The position numbers were made by a program, and so were the translations under genes. A model generated the notes under the pieces. That model did not search any database, was not told the DNA's origin, and saw only the letters and a program-made list of their open reading frames with translations. Positions 24,640-33,738 of a stretch of 64,000 nucleotides of DNA are shown here, in pieces; position 1 is the stretch's first letter; each line of letters starts with the position of its first letter. The stretch spans positions 62,001 to 126,000 of the forward strand of contig SUZF01000002.1 of NCBI GenBank assembly GCA_015060065.1. Direction: 5' to 3'. Origin of the DNA: Rikenellaceae bacterium. GTDB lineage: Bacteria > Bacteroidota > Bacteroidia > Bacteroidales > Rikenellaceae.

Positions 24640-26976
24640 ATGAAAAGGTTTTTTCTGACTCTCGCCGTGGCGGGACTATCGCTCGGCACACACGCGACTA
24701 CGCATGTCGCACACACCAACAACCAACACACTTTTTATTCGGCATCGGACTCGACCGACTCCACCGCCATTGCCAATCCCGCCGCCATTGCCAATCCTGC
24801 CGACTCGGTGGCGATGACCGAGCGCATAGGCTCTGTCGAGGTGGTGGCACTACGTGCCGACAAGACCTCTCCGGTCGCCTACACCGACATCTCGCACAAC
24901 GAGATTGAGCGCAACAGTTACGGCACCGACATTCCTTCGCTGCTTGCCCTCACGCCCTCGCTGGTCGCCACCAACGAGACGGGTATCGGCATTGGTGGCA
25001 CATCCATTCGCCTGCGCGGTACGGATGCCACACGTCTTAATGTTACGGTAAATGGTATGCCTCTCAACAATCCCGACTCACACTCCACCTATTGGTACGA
25101 CACTCCCGACCTTATCTCGGCTGTCGGGGATGTGCAGGTACAGCGCGGAGCCGGCATCTCGACCAACGGCACAGGTGCTTTCGGAGGCGCAATAAGTATG
25201 ACCACCTCCTCGCCTGCGACAACATTCGGAGGCTCGGCATCGCTCTCCTACGGCTCGTACAACACCAACAAGCAGGCAATCCATATCGGCTCCGGGCTTA
25301 TGGGCGGGCATTGGGCTGTGGATGCCCGACTGACACACATAGGCTCTGATGGCTATATCGAGCGTGGTGCAACCGACCTGAAATCTTATATGTTGCAGGG
25401 TGGCTACTACGGCAATCGCACATCGGTAAAGTTGCTCTCGTTTGGTGGTATGGCAAAGACCTACCTAACATATACGGGCGTAACGAAGGAGGAGATGCGC
25501 CTCTATGGTCGTCGCTACCACACCGAGGGTCAATACGAAACCTCGCACGGCCCCTACACGCTGGCAGATGGAACGCACGTCGATTACTACGATGACCAGA
25601 CCGACAACTACCTGCAAATCAACAACCAACTCATCATCAACCACCGCTTCAACGAGCATTGGGCGATGAACGCAACAGGTTTTTACACCTATGGCTACGG
25701 CTACTACAAGCAGTATAAGGATGCACGCACACTGCTCGAATACGGCAACCTCGGAATTACCGACCCTTCGGTCGAGGCCGATATGATTCGACGCAAGATT
25801 ATGCGCAACCACACCTTTGGAGCCAACGCCTCGGCACACTACACCACCGAGAAGGTTTCGCTCGCATTTGGTGGCTCGTGGAGCCACTACTCCTGTCCGC
25901 ATTGGGGCGATATCGAGTGGGTCGATGGGATGAAAAGCAGCGAGGTTCGAGGCAAGTGGTACGATAACGATGTTCGCAAGCAGGATGCCAATATCTTCGC
26001 GAAAGCAGCGTGGCGTCCCGCCAAAGGATTGAGTCTCTCGGCAGACCTGCAATATCGCCTTGTGAGTTATCGCGCGTGGGGCGTAAATGACAACTTCGAC
26101 TGGAACACGATGCAGATGCAGCCCATATCAATCGACAAACTCTACCACTTTCTTAACCCACACATCGGCATAAACTACACCTTTGCCCGCCGACACAGCC
26201 TTTTCGCCTCGTTTGCCATTGCCAACAAGGAGCCGACACGTGCCGACTTTACCGACCGCTATATGTTCTCGCAGGATAAGAGCGAGCCGAAGCCGGAGCG
26301 ACTCTTCGACTATGAGTTGGGATATCGTTACTCTTCGCCCAAACTCTCGCTGGGAGTAAATCTCTACTATATGCAATATCGCAACCAACTGATTCCTACG
26401 GGAATGGTCAATGACAGTTCGGATGCACTGAATGTCAATGTCCCCGACAGTTACCGCTGTGGCGTAGAGGTCGTTGCAGAGTGGCACATCACAAAGTGGC
26501 TCTCGGCACAGGGAGATGTAACATTTAGTCGCAACAAGATTCGCGACTACGTCGATTTACTCGCCGACAGCCCTACCTACGGCAAAAATCTCGGCACGAT
26601 GACCATAGCCTACTCGCCCGACTGCATCGCCTCATTCGGCCTTGACTTCCACATTGCCGGCTTCGAGGCTCTGCTCCGTACCCGCTACGTGAGCAAGCAG
26701 TATCTCACAAACAACGAGGTTGCAGCACTCACCCTCGACCGCTATTGTGTCACCAATCTCGACCTTGGCTACACGTTACCGCTCTCCAAGTCGCACACGG
26801 AGAACAACTCCCGCTCGATGCGCTTCGGACTCTGCATCTACAACCTCTTCAACACGCTCTATTGCAGCAACGCCTACGGATACTCCTATATGTGGAATGG
26901 AGTGCGCTATGACGAAGCATATTACTTCCCGCAGGCTCCGTTGCACGTGCTGGCAAACGTAACCATAAAGTTTTAG
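24640..26976 (+). CDS. TonB-dependent receptor under TPP control (probable thiamine uptake)
   Basis: An outer-membrane beta-barrel transporter of 778 residues. The signal peptide (FFLTLAVAGLSLGTHA) is followed by a low-complexity stretch with a short duplicated IANPA segment, then the plug domain (near residues 65-190: PVAYTDISHNEIERNSYGTDIPSLL, SIRLRGTDATRLNVTVNGMPLNNPD, VQVQRGAGISTNGTGAFGGAI). The 22-strand type barrel ends in HVLANVTIKF with a terminal Phe. There is no CarboxypepD_reg domain. TPP-regulated TonB receptors are known in this phylum and are taken to import thiamine or a precursor. No thiamine synthesis gene lies nearby. Confidence 0.9.
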   Translation: MKRFFLTLAVAGLSLGTHATTHVAHTNNQHTFYSASDSTDSTAIANPAAIANPADSVAMTERIGSVEVVALRADKTSPVAYTDISHNEIERNSYGTDIPSLLALTPSLVATNETGIGIGGTSIRLRGTDATRLNVTVNGMPLNNPDSHSTYWYDTPDLISAVGDVQVQRGAGISTNGTGAFGGAISMTTSSPATTFGGSASLSYGSYNTNKQAIHIGSGLMGGHWAVDARLTHIGSDGYIERGATDLKSYMLQGGYYGNRTSVKLLSFGGMAKTYLTYTGVTKEEMRLYGRRYHTEGQYETSHGPYTLADGTHVDYYDDQTDNYLQINNQLIINHRFNEHWAMNATGFYTYGYGYYKQYKDARTLLEYGNLGITDPSVEADMIRRKIMRNHTFGANASAHYTTEKVSLAFGGSWSHYSCPHWGDIEWVDGMKSSEVRGKWYDNDVRKQDANIFAKAAWRPAKGLSLSADLQYRLVSYRAWGVNDNFDWNTMQMQPISIDKLYHFLNPHIGINYTFARRHSLFASFAIANKEPTRADFTDRYMFSQDKSEPKPERLFDYELGYRYSSPKLSLGVNLYYMQYRNQLIPTGMVNDSSDALNVNVPDSYRCGVEVVAEWHITKWLSAQGDVTFSRNKIRDYVDLLADSPTYGKNLGTMTIAYSPDCIASFGLDFHIAGFEALLRTRYVSKQYLTNNEVAALTLDRYCVTNLDLGYTLPLSKSHTENNSRSMRFGLCIYNLFNTLYCSNAYGYSYMWNGVRYDEAYYFPQAPLHVLANVTIKF

Positions 26977-27013
26977 CCACGCCACACAACACACAGACTC
27001 AATCTGAAAGCAG

Positions 27014-27050
27014 AGAGGGTGTCCAACAAGTTCTTTGGACACCCTCTTTT
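27014..27050 (+). terminator. Intrinsic terminator after the TonB receptor
   Basis: AGAGGGTGTCC pairs perfectly with GGACACCCTCT around a 12-nt loop, then TTT. It separates this gene from the convergent GH20 gene. Confidence 0.85.
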
Positions 27051-27084
27051 CGTTTGAAATTGTATAAGGCTCAATCAGCCCCGA

Positions 27085-28689
27085 TTACTCCACATCCTCT
27101 CCGTTATAGAAGAAGGTTGCGTAGTGGTGGAAACCCGCCTTGTCGTAGAGATTTCGCATATATTGCATACGACGCGCGAAGTCATCGAAGTTCTTCTCGC
27201 CATGCGACCATCCCGCCTCGGCAATTGCCGACATACGGGGCAGCACCTTATGCTGTACGCGCTCGAAAGTCGAGATAAACTCGGTCCAGAGGTTGCACTG
27301 CACACCCTTAATGTTCTTGTACTGTTCGGGGGTCAGGTTCTCGTATGGATTGAGGTTGTAGGCATCGCGCAGAGTCACAATACGCATTGCGAACATCGGG
27401 CCCTCCTTGTACGAGTAGGGGCGACGAGTCTGGTAGTAGTCAAAATAGCAGTGTGCCTTGGGCGTCAAAATCACCTCGTTACCGAGAGTTGTTGCCTGCA
27501 AGCGACGCTTATCCTGCCATAGCATAACCGTAACACTCTTATTTACACCGCCCTTGATTACCTCATCCCAGCCGATAATCTTACGACCGTGCTTTGCGAG
27601 AATTGCCTCTACACGGTGTGTGAAGTAACTCTGCAACTCGTTCTCATCTTTCAGACCCTCATCCTTGATACGCTTCTGGCAGAGAGGACACACCTTCCAG
27701 CGGTCACGGGGAGCCTCATCACCGCCGAGGTGGATATACTTCGAGGGGAAGAGTTCAAATACCTCCTCCAAAACGCCCTCAATAAACTCGAAGGTACTCT
27801 CCTTGCCGACACAGAGGACATCCTTGCTGATACCCCACTTCGTGCGCACCTCAAACTTTTCGTTACGGCAACCCAGATAGTTGTACGATGCCAGCGCAGC
27901 CACCATGTGACCCGGCATATCTATTTCGGGGATAATTTCGATATAACGCTCGGCTGCGTACTTCACAACATCACGAATCTCCTCCTGCGTGTAGTAGCCT
28001 CCGTGCGGCATTCCGTCATACGAGGTCGAGCTGTTACGTCCGATGATGGTCTCCTTACGCACCGAGCCCTTCTTGATAAGGTTGGGATACTTCTTAATCT
28101 CGATACGCCAGCCCTGATCCTCGGTCAAGTGCCAATGGAAGGTGTTCATCTTGTGCATGGCAATCAAATCGATAAACTGCTTAACCTCCTTCACGGTAAA
28201 GAAGTGACGGCAGACATCAAGCATCGCGCCACGATAGCCGAGCAGCGGTTTATCCTTGATGGCTACACCCTGCAACTCTACGCCCTTCTTGGTACGCTCG
28301 CCCGACACCAGCATCTGGCGCAAACTCTGCAAACCATAGAAGACACCCTGCGGAGTGCCACCCTTGATACTTACGCCCTTCGATGTAACGTCAAGCGTAT
28401 ATTCCTCCTTCGCCAGCGACGAATCCAGCGCGAGCAAAATACCCTTCTTGGCACTCTTCTCGACTGCGAGGGTCATACCGACCTCCGTAGCCACATAGCC
28501 TGCAAAAATCTCGGCAGGGCGCACCAAAGCGTCATCCGACACCGAAATCACGCACTTGGACGTAACGACAAAGGCACCCTTCGCCTCCGAAGCCTCCATC
28601 GGGCGAGGAACAATTACCGTTGCGACACTCTGCGCCGAGACGGTGAGAGCCGCAACCACAGCGGCAAAAGTCAAAAGAAATCTCTTCAT
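27085..28689 (-). CDS. GH20 beta-N-acetylhexosaminidase
   Basis: An exported exo-hexosaminidase that releases terminal GlcNAc or GalNAc from glycans. The ATG at 28689 (MKRFLLTFAAVVAALTVSAQ) opens a clear signal peptide; the frame extends upstream through non-coding leader. Length about 534 residues. The GH20b N-terminal domain covers about residues 20-145. The catalytic barrel begins with GYRGAMLDVCRHF and continues with FHWHLTEDQGWRIEIK and PEIDMPGH. The catalytic Asp-Glu pair is in YIHLGGDEAPRDRW near residue 325. A -7 element lies 40 nt upstream. It is the second of two tandem GH20 genes, each with its own promoter. Confidence 0.94.
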   Translation of the reverse strand: MKRFLLTFAAVVAALTVSAQSVATVIVPRPMEASEAKGAFVVTSKCVISVSDDALVRPAEIFAGYVATEVGMTLAVEKSAKKGILLALDSSLAKEEYTLDVTSKGVSIKGGTPQGVFYGLQSLRQMLVSGERTKKGVELQGVAIKDKPLLGYRGAMLDVCRHFFTVKEVKQFIDLIAMHKMNTFHWHLTEDQGWRIEIKKYPNLIKKGSVRKETIIGRNSSTSYDGMPHGGYYTQEEIRDVVKYAAERYIEIIPEIDMPGHMVAALASYNYLGCRNEKFEVRTKWGISKDVLCVGKESTFEFIEGVLEEVFELFPSKYIHLGGDEAPRDRWKVCPLCQKRIKDEGLKDENELQSYFTHRVEAILAKHGRKIIGWDEVIKGGVNKSVTVMLWQDKRRLQATTLGNEVILTPKAHCYFDYYQTRRPYSYKEGPMFAMRIVTLRDAYNLNPYENLTPEQYKNIKGVQCNLWTEFISTFERVQHKVLPRMSAIAEAGWSHGEKNFDDFARRMQYMRNLYDKAGFHHYATFFYNGEDVE

Positions 28690-28726
28690 ATAAAGCATGT
28701 TTTTAGTTGGTTTTTTAATCGTAGCA

Positions 28727-28734
28727 CAAAGATA
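28727..28734 (-). promoter_or_regulatory. -7 element of the first GH20 gene
   Basis: The minus strand reads TATCTTTG, about 37 nt before the ATG at 28689. Confidence 0.6.
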
Positions 28735-28774
28735 GTCTTTTTTTCGCAAAACAAACACCTCTTGACAAGGCTCT

Positions 28775-30952
28775 TTATAGCACAGGTTTAATAATCGGTG
28801 GATTGATAACAACTCCGGTAGTGCTGTTGCGATGGGTTGTCGAGACAATGCGCACCGCCTTAATCGGAGCCAAAGGCTTCACAACCTTGGCACATCCATC
28901 AACCAGCGATGCCCCCTGCTCGAACTTCTCCCCGTCGTAACTCACTTCGAGGTATCCGGTCGGGAAGAGTCGATGGGCAATATGCGTATAACCCGTCACA
29001 AACTCCATCTGGCGGCACTCCACCGGCTCGGCAAACTCGAAGAGGAACCAATCGCCATCATGGCAGGTACGAGCCGTCGTTACCCTGCCGCGGTACTCCT
29101 CAACACGCTTATAGCCATCCTCCCTGCCCGACCCGATAGAGGAGGTCAGCACAAAAGCCGGCTTTATGCTCTTATAGTGGTCAGAATGAGCCGTCTGCGG
29201 GCTATGAGCATTACCATACTCACTACGGAAGAGGTACTCTCCCGGCTTGGCACACTTCACGGGGCGCGAGTAGCGGACAAAGCGGTCGGAATCCTCTTGT
29301 CGGTAGTATATCGCAGCCCCGTCATCGGTCGTAGCGACCAACGCTCCATCAACATACTTAACCGTTGGCGGCATCAGACGATAGTTGATACCCATAGCCG
29401 ACATTCGGTCGTAGTGATTGCCATGCAGACGCGCATAGAAATTCTCCCAATCGCTACCGTGCTTGCCCCAGCCGAGTTCTGCCACAGCGCACACGCGCGG
29501 GAAGGTCATATATTCGAGGTAGTCGGTCGAGCGGTCGCCACCCTGCGAGAGGGCAATTTCGCTCCAAAAGGCACCCTCGAAGCCCTCGACCTGCGCCACC
29601 TGCTCTGCCGAGAATCCATGTTTGGCAAAGTCGAAGGAGTAGGTATGCTTAACATCAAAGATGTTACTCCAATTCGAGCCGACCTCACGTCTGCTTTGGC
29701 GCATATCGAAATAGAAGTATTCGGCAGGCATAAATATTGTCGAGTATCCCGCTTCGAGTACCTTGCGGCACTCCTTCATATTACTCCAACCATGAACGCG
29801 GGTACTCTTATCAAGGCCTCCGCCATTGATACCCTCGTTCCATACCGCAGGACGTTTGCCATACTTTTTCAGGATTTGGTCAATGCGCTCTATGAAGTAA
29901 TCCTCCAATTTGTGGGCATCGGTATAGCCGTGGCGTTTGAGGTATGCCGAGCAGTCGGGACACCTCTTCCACTGCGAGAGCGACACCTCATCGCCTCCGA
30001 TATGGATATACTCCGAAGGAAAGAGGGCGCACACCTCGGCAAGTACCTCGTTCAGCAACTCGTAGTTACTCTCCTTGGTTGCACAAAAGACATTGCGCGT
30101 ATCGAGACCACCGGAGACGTGAGCCTTGTCGTATGGATAACCACATAGGATTTCGGGATGCACCGAGGCAAAGGCCCAGCTATGTCCCGGCAGGTCAATT
30201 TCGGGGATAACCTCGATGTTTCGCACACGAGCATACTCCACAATTTCGCGAATCTCACTCTGTGAGTAGTATCCGCCATAGCGTTCATGCCATTTGCCGT
30301 ACATCGGAGGCACAGGCGACGAGCCACCACGGAAACCACCCTGCTCGGTGAGTTCTCGGTGTGATTTTATCTCCACACGCCACCCTTGGTCGTCGCTTAA
30401 ATGCCAATGCAGGCGATTGATTTTGTGGTATGCCAGCCAATCGATATATCGTTTTACATTTTCGGTTGTGACCCACGTGCGGGCAACATCGAGCATAAAA
30501 CCGCGATAAGCAAACTGCGGAGCATCCTCAACCTCACAACAGGCTACCTTAACAGGGAGTTTCATCTGCTTGGTATAAACCCTCGAAGGCATCATCTGCA
30601 AGAGCGTTTGCACTCCGCAGAAGGCACCTCCATAGTCACCGGCAACGATACGTACCCCCTTTTCGGATATTGTCAGCCGATAAGCCTCGGCATCAAATCC
30701 CGACTGCAACTCTACCGATATAAAATTATCTGCCGGAGCCTGTTTTACAACCCTCTTAACCGCGAGGTAATCGAGCATATAGACCGCCAGCGGGCGAAGT
30801 TCATCGCAGTTGAAAGCGATGACGGTTGAAGGTTTTACAACAAATTCGCCCTCTACCGATTTCAGGCTTTGGGGTTGCGGAATAATAGCAAATGCAACTG
30901 ACGACAGGAGCATTGCCACACCACACAGAATGAGTTTAAGGTTGATTTTCAT
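28775..30952 (-). CDS. GH20 beta-N-acetylhexosaminidase with C-terminal accessory domains
   Basis: A second exported hexosaminidase, about 725 residues from ATG 30952 (MKINLKLILCGVAMLLSSVAFA). The GH20b domain (IIPQPQSLKSVEGEF onward) precedes the catalytic barrel (FAYRGFMLDVARTW, LHWHLSDDQGWRVEIK, PEIDLPGHSWAF), with the catalytic pair in YIHIGGDEVSLSQW near residue 322. After the barrel come a short chitobiase C-terminal type sheet and a discoidin-like (F5/8 type C) domain (FLFEFAEPVECRQMEFVTG, YLEVSYDGEKFEQGASL). That domain probably binds glycan. It differs from its neighbour mainly by this 190-residue tail, so the pair probably work on different chain contexts, such as host mucin or N-glycans. 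Confidence 0.93.
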   Translation of the reverse strand: MKINLKLILCGVAMLLSSVAFAIIPQPQSLKSVEGEFVVKPSTVIAFNCDELRPLAVYMLDYLAVKRVVKQAPADNFISVELQSGFDAEAYRLTISEKGVRIVAGDYGGAFCGVQTLLQMMPSRVYTKQMKLPVKVACCEVEDAPQFAYRGFMLDVARTWVTTENVKRYIDWLAYHKINRLHWHLSDDQGWRVEIKSHRELTEQGGFRGGSSPVPPMYGKWHERYGGYYSQSEIREIVEYARVRNIEVIPEIDLPGHSWAFASVHPEILCGYPYDKAHVSGGLDTRNVFCATKESNYELLNEVLAEVCALFPSEYIHIGGDEVSLSQWKRCPDCSAYLKRHGYTDAHKLEDYFIERIDQILKKYGKRPAVWNEGINGGGLDKSTRVHGWSNMKECRKVLEAGYSTIFMPAEYFYFDMRQSRREVGSNWSNIFDVKHTYSFDFAKHGFSAEQVAQVEGFEGAFWSEIALSQGGDRSTDYLEYMTFPRVCAVAELGWGKHGSDWENFYARLHGNHYDRMSAMGINYRLMPPTVKYVDGALVATTDDGAAIYYRQEDSDRFVRYSRPVKCAKPGEYLFRSEYGNAHSPQTAHSDHYKSIKPAFVLTSSIGSGREDGYKRVEEYRGRVTTARTCHDGDWFLFEFAEPVECRQMEFVTGYTHIAHRLFPTGYLEVSYDGEKFEQGASLVDGCAKVVKPLAPIKAVRIVSTTHRNSTTGVVINPPIIKPVL

Positions 30953-30976
30953 ACTTATTGCGGTAAATAGTTTTGT

Positions 30977-30984
30977 CAAAGATA
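30977..30984 (-). promoter_or_regulatory. -7 element of the second GH20 gene
   Basis: The minus strand reads TATCTTTG, 24 nt before the ATG at 30952. Confidence 0.6.
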
Positions 30985-31005
30985 CGTTTTTTCTACTAAA
31001 AGCAC

Positions 31006-31013
31006 TAACTTTG
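31006..31013 (+). promoter_or_regulatory. -7 element of mazG
   Basis: TAACTTTG, 23 nt before the mazG ATG at 31037. It diverges from the GH20 promoter 22 bp away. Confidence 0.55.
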
Positions 31014-31036
31014 TCGAAGAAATCGTTAGAGAGAAT

Positions 31037-31810
31037 ATGAACAATAAAAATGCTGACGCCACGCTGCGTCTTATAGAGATTATGGACACCCTGCGCGAGC
31101 AGTGTCCTTGGGACCGCGAGCAGACTTTCGAGTCGCTGCGCAACAACACCATCGAGGAGACCTACGAACTCGTCGATGCCATTACCGACCGCAATATGGA
31201 GGGTATCAAGGAGGAGTTGGGCGACCTGCTGCTACACGTTGTCTTCTACTCGAAACTCGGAGCCGAGGCGGGAGCGTTTAACTATGCCGACGTTGCCAAT
31301 GGTGTATGCGACAAACTAATCTACCGCCACCCGCACGTCTATGGCAACATCCACGCCGACACTCCGGAGGAGGTAAAACACAACTGGGAGGCACTAAAAC
31401 TGCGCAAGAAGAATCGCAAGAGCGGCACCCTCGGAGGCGTACCGCGCAGCCTGCCGGCACTGGTTAAGGCGTTTCGCATAGGCGAGAAGGCGGCATCCGT
31501 GGGCTTCGATTGGGAGAAGAAAGAGGATGTTTGGGCAAAGGTGCGCGAGGAGGTTGCAGAGGTTGATACGGAGATTGCAGCCAAGAATCACGACCTCTTG
31601 GAGGGCGAGTTTGGTGACCTGCTCTTTGCGCTGGTAAATGCCTGCCGACTCTACGGCATCGACCCCGAAGCGGCACTGGAACGCACCAACAAGAAGTTTA
31701 TCTCGCGCTTCAACGGCATGGAGCAGGCGGCTGTCGAGGCAGGCAAGACCCTTGGCGACCTTACGCTTGACGAGATGGAGGCTCTGTGGCAAGCACAAAA
31801 GAAGCATTAA
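31037..31810 (+). CDS. mazG: Nucleoside triphosphate pyrophosphohydrolase MazG
   Basis: Hydrolyses (d)NTPs to NMP and pyrophosphate, clearing damaged nucleotides. The 257-residue protein has two tandem MazG domains. The first has PWDREQTFESLRNNTIEETYELVDAI and EELGDLLLHVVFYSKLG (E-E-x2-E and E-x2-D metal motifs, near 36-70). The second has REEVAEVDTEI and EGEFGDLLFALVNACRL (near 177-205). RHPHVYGN sits between them. The next gene follows within 30 bp. Confidence 0.95.
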   Translation: MNNKNADATLRLIEIMDTLREQCPWDREQTFESLRNNTIEETYELVDAITDRNMEGIKEELGDLLLHVVFYSKLGAEAGAFNYADVANGVCDKLIYRHPHVYGNIHADTPEEVKHNWEALKLRKKNRKSGTLGGVPRSLPALVKAFRIGEKAASVGFDWEKKEDVWAKVREEVAEVDTEIAAKNHDLLEGEFGDLLFALVNACRLYGIDPEAALERTNKKFISRFNGMEQAAVEAGKTLGDLTLDEMEALWQAQKKH

Positions 31811-31838
31811 GAGATATATAACAAAAATCCAACAAAAT

Positions 31839-32369
31839 ATGGCATACATTAAATCTGTCAGAAATCACACCCCCGAAGTGGGCGAAGGATCATTTGTTGC
31901 CGAGACGGCAGTACTTATCGGAGATGTTACGGTCGGCAAAGACTCATCACTCTGGTACAACGTCGTCTTGCGTGGCGATGTGAATAAGATTACCATCGGC
32001 GACCGTACCAACATTCAAGACGGTACCGTGATTCACACCCTCTACGACGGCTCGCCCCATCCGTCGCAGACCCATATCGGCAACGATGTGTCGGTGGGTC
32101 ACAATGCCACAATTCACGGGGCAATTATCGAGGATAACTGCCTTATCGGTATGGGCGCAACAATTCTGGATAATGCCGTAGTCGCATCGGGTTGTATCAT
32201 TGCCGCCAACGCGCTCGTACTCTCAAACTCGAAACTCGAACCCAACTCGGTATATGCCGGCGTTCCTGCCAAGAAGGTCAAGGATGTAACTCCCGAACAG
32301 CGTGAGCAGATTATCCGACGCATCGCCAACGACTACCGCATGTACGCTTCGTGGTACAACGAGGAGTAA
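31839..32369 (+). CDS. Gamma-class carbonic anhydrase family protein
   Basis: A left-handed beta-helix (hexapeptide-repeat) protein of 176 residues, related to YrdA/PaaY and gamma-carbonic anhydrase. The ATG at 31839 (MAYIKSVRNHTPEVGEGSFVAETAVL) is chosen; the frame runs upstream inside mazG. The three metal-binding histidines are visible: H in TVIHTLYD near residue 67, and H-N-A-T-I-H in SVGHNATIHGA near 86-91. The C-terminal helix (PEQREQIIRRIANDYRMYASWY) follows the coil. Actual carbonic anhydrase activity in this subfamily is often unproven. Confidence 0.9.
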   Translation: MAYIKSVRNHTPEVGEGSFVAETAVLIGDVTVGKDSSLWYNVVLRGDVNKITIGDRTNIQDGTVIHTLYDGSPHPSQTHIGNDVSVGHNATIHGAIIEDNCLIGMGATILDNAVVASGCIIAANALVLSNSKLEPNSVYAGVPAKKVKDVTPEQREQIIRRIANDYRMYASWYNEE

Positions 32370-32394
32370 TACCTCAACAAAAAGAGAACAGTCT

Positions 32395-33723
32395 ATGAAG
32401 AACACTCATAACAAACCTTCGAATGTCATTTCGTTGCTCTTGGTGGCGGCAGCAATAAGCCTGATTGTCAATTTCTCGCACCTGTTGCTGTTGGCAGTCG
32501 ATGAGTTCGGCTCGTGGAAGCCCGAAAACGAGGAGGTTGCAGCCAAAATCGTCGAGGTGAGCGGTCGTCTGTCGCTCAACCCAGACGGCTATGCCTACCT
32601 TGTCTGTGGAGAGGCAGAGGCTATCGACAGTGTCTATATGTCGTATTGGAGCCTGCGTAACATCGAGGTCAAGAGTGGCGATTCGCTACTTGTAAAGGCT
32701 CGCCCCGCATCCCGCGAAGGCGGACACTACCGTATGGCGGAGATTATGGAGATTAACGGCGAAACCTTCGACTACGCCAAGGTCTTTACCCGCCCGAACA
32801 AGATTCTCGACTCGGCAGTGCAAATCATCTTCTATCTTGTCATGTCGTTGATGATTCTGCTGCTGCTCACATACCACATCGACCGTCGTAACTTTTCGTT
32901 TGCACTGGTTACACAGCGGAGTTTGTGGTGTCTGCTCCTGGTTACAGGCTTCTACTTCCTTGCGCCCGTATCCAATCGATTTACGGGCGAGATTGTGCCG
33001 GTTTTTGCAACCAAAGAGAGTTGGAGAATCGACTACATGGTAATTCTTAAATGCTCATTTACATTTGCCGTATCGGTGCTCTACTCCTATATCTACACGC
33101 TCATATATCAGCGTCAGAGCATCCTGCTTGAAAACGAACAACTCAAAAGCGAGAATCTGACCACACGCTACGATATGCTTGTGAGCCAGATTAACCCCCA
33201 TTTCTTCTTCAACTCGCTCAACTCGTTATCGACGCTGGTACGCGAGAACGATACACAGAAGGCCCTGACCTACATCGACCAACTCTCCTACACCTTCCGC
33301 TACGTGCTGCAAAACAGCCAAAATATGGAGGTACCTCTCAAAGAGGAGTTACAGTTTGTCGAGGCATACGGATTCCAATTCAAGATTCGCTATGCCGACA
33401 AACTCTTCTTCGATATCGATATCGACGAGCAGTATCTCGACTATACCCTTCCATCGCTCTCGTTGCAACCTCTTATCGATAATGCCGTGAAGCACAACTC
33501 GATAACCAGCCGTCGCCCGATGCACGTTTCGATTCGCACCGAGGAGGGATATCTCGTTGTATCCAACCCCAAGTCACCACTTGTCGAGCCGGCACAGGGA
33601 ACCGGCATCGGATTGAAAAATCTCGACAGTCGCTGGGAACTTATCACCGGTAAAAATATCGAGATTATCGACACCGAGGAGACCTTCTCGGTAAAACTGC
33701 CGTTACAAAAACCTCGTAATTAA
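32395..33723 (+). CDS. LytS/YehU-type sensor histidine kinase
   Basis: A 442-residue membrane kinase. The ATG at 32395 (MKNTHNKPSNVISLLL) opens on the first membrane segment; the frame continues upstream inside the previous gene. A periplasmic domain of about 115 residues follows, then several membrane segments (SAVQIIFYLVMSLMILLLLTYHI, LWCLLLVTGFYFLAPV, FAVSVLYSYIYTLIYQ) and a short coiled coil. The His_kinase domain has its phosphoacceptor in VSQINPHFFFNSLNSLS near residue 268. The ATPase part has LQPLIDNAVKHN and GTGIGLKNLDSRW. It is followed 15 bp later by its LytTR partner. Confidence 0.93.
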   Translation: MKNTHNKPSNVISLLLVAAAISLIVNFSHLLLLAVDEFGSWKPENEEVAAKIVEVSGRLSLNPDGYAYLVCGEAEAIDSVYMSYWSLRNIEVKSGDSLLVKARPASREGGHYRMAEIMEINGETFDYAKVFTRPNKILDSAVQIIFYLVMSLMILLLLTYHIDRRNFSFALVTQRSLWCLLLVTGFYFLAPVSNRFTGEIVPVFATKESWRIDYMVILKCSFTFAVSVLYSYIYTLIYQRQSILLENEQLKSENLTTRYDMLVSQINPHFFFNSLNSLSTLVRENDTQKALTYIDQLSYTFRYVLQNSQNMEVPLKEELQFVEAYGFQFKIRYADKLFFDIDIDEQYLDYTLPSLSLQPLIDNAVKHNSITSRRPMHVSIRTEEGYLVVSNPKSPLVEPAQGTGIGLKNLDSRWELITGKNIEIIDTEETFSVKLPLQKPRN

Positions 33724-33738
33724 AACCACACTCATCGT

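Noticed and set aside
27589..28791. A 400-codon plus-strand frame opposite the GH20 gene
   Set aside because: No recognisable domain and the minus strand holds a complete GH20 enzyme with signal peptide and catalytic pair.
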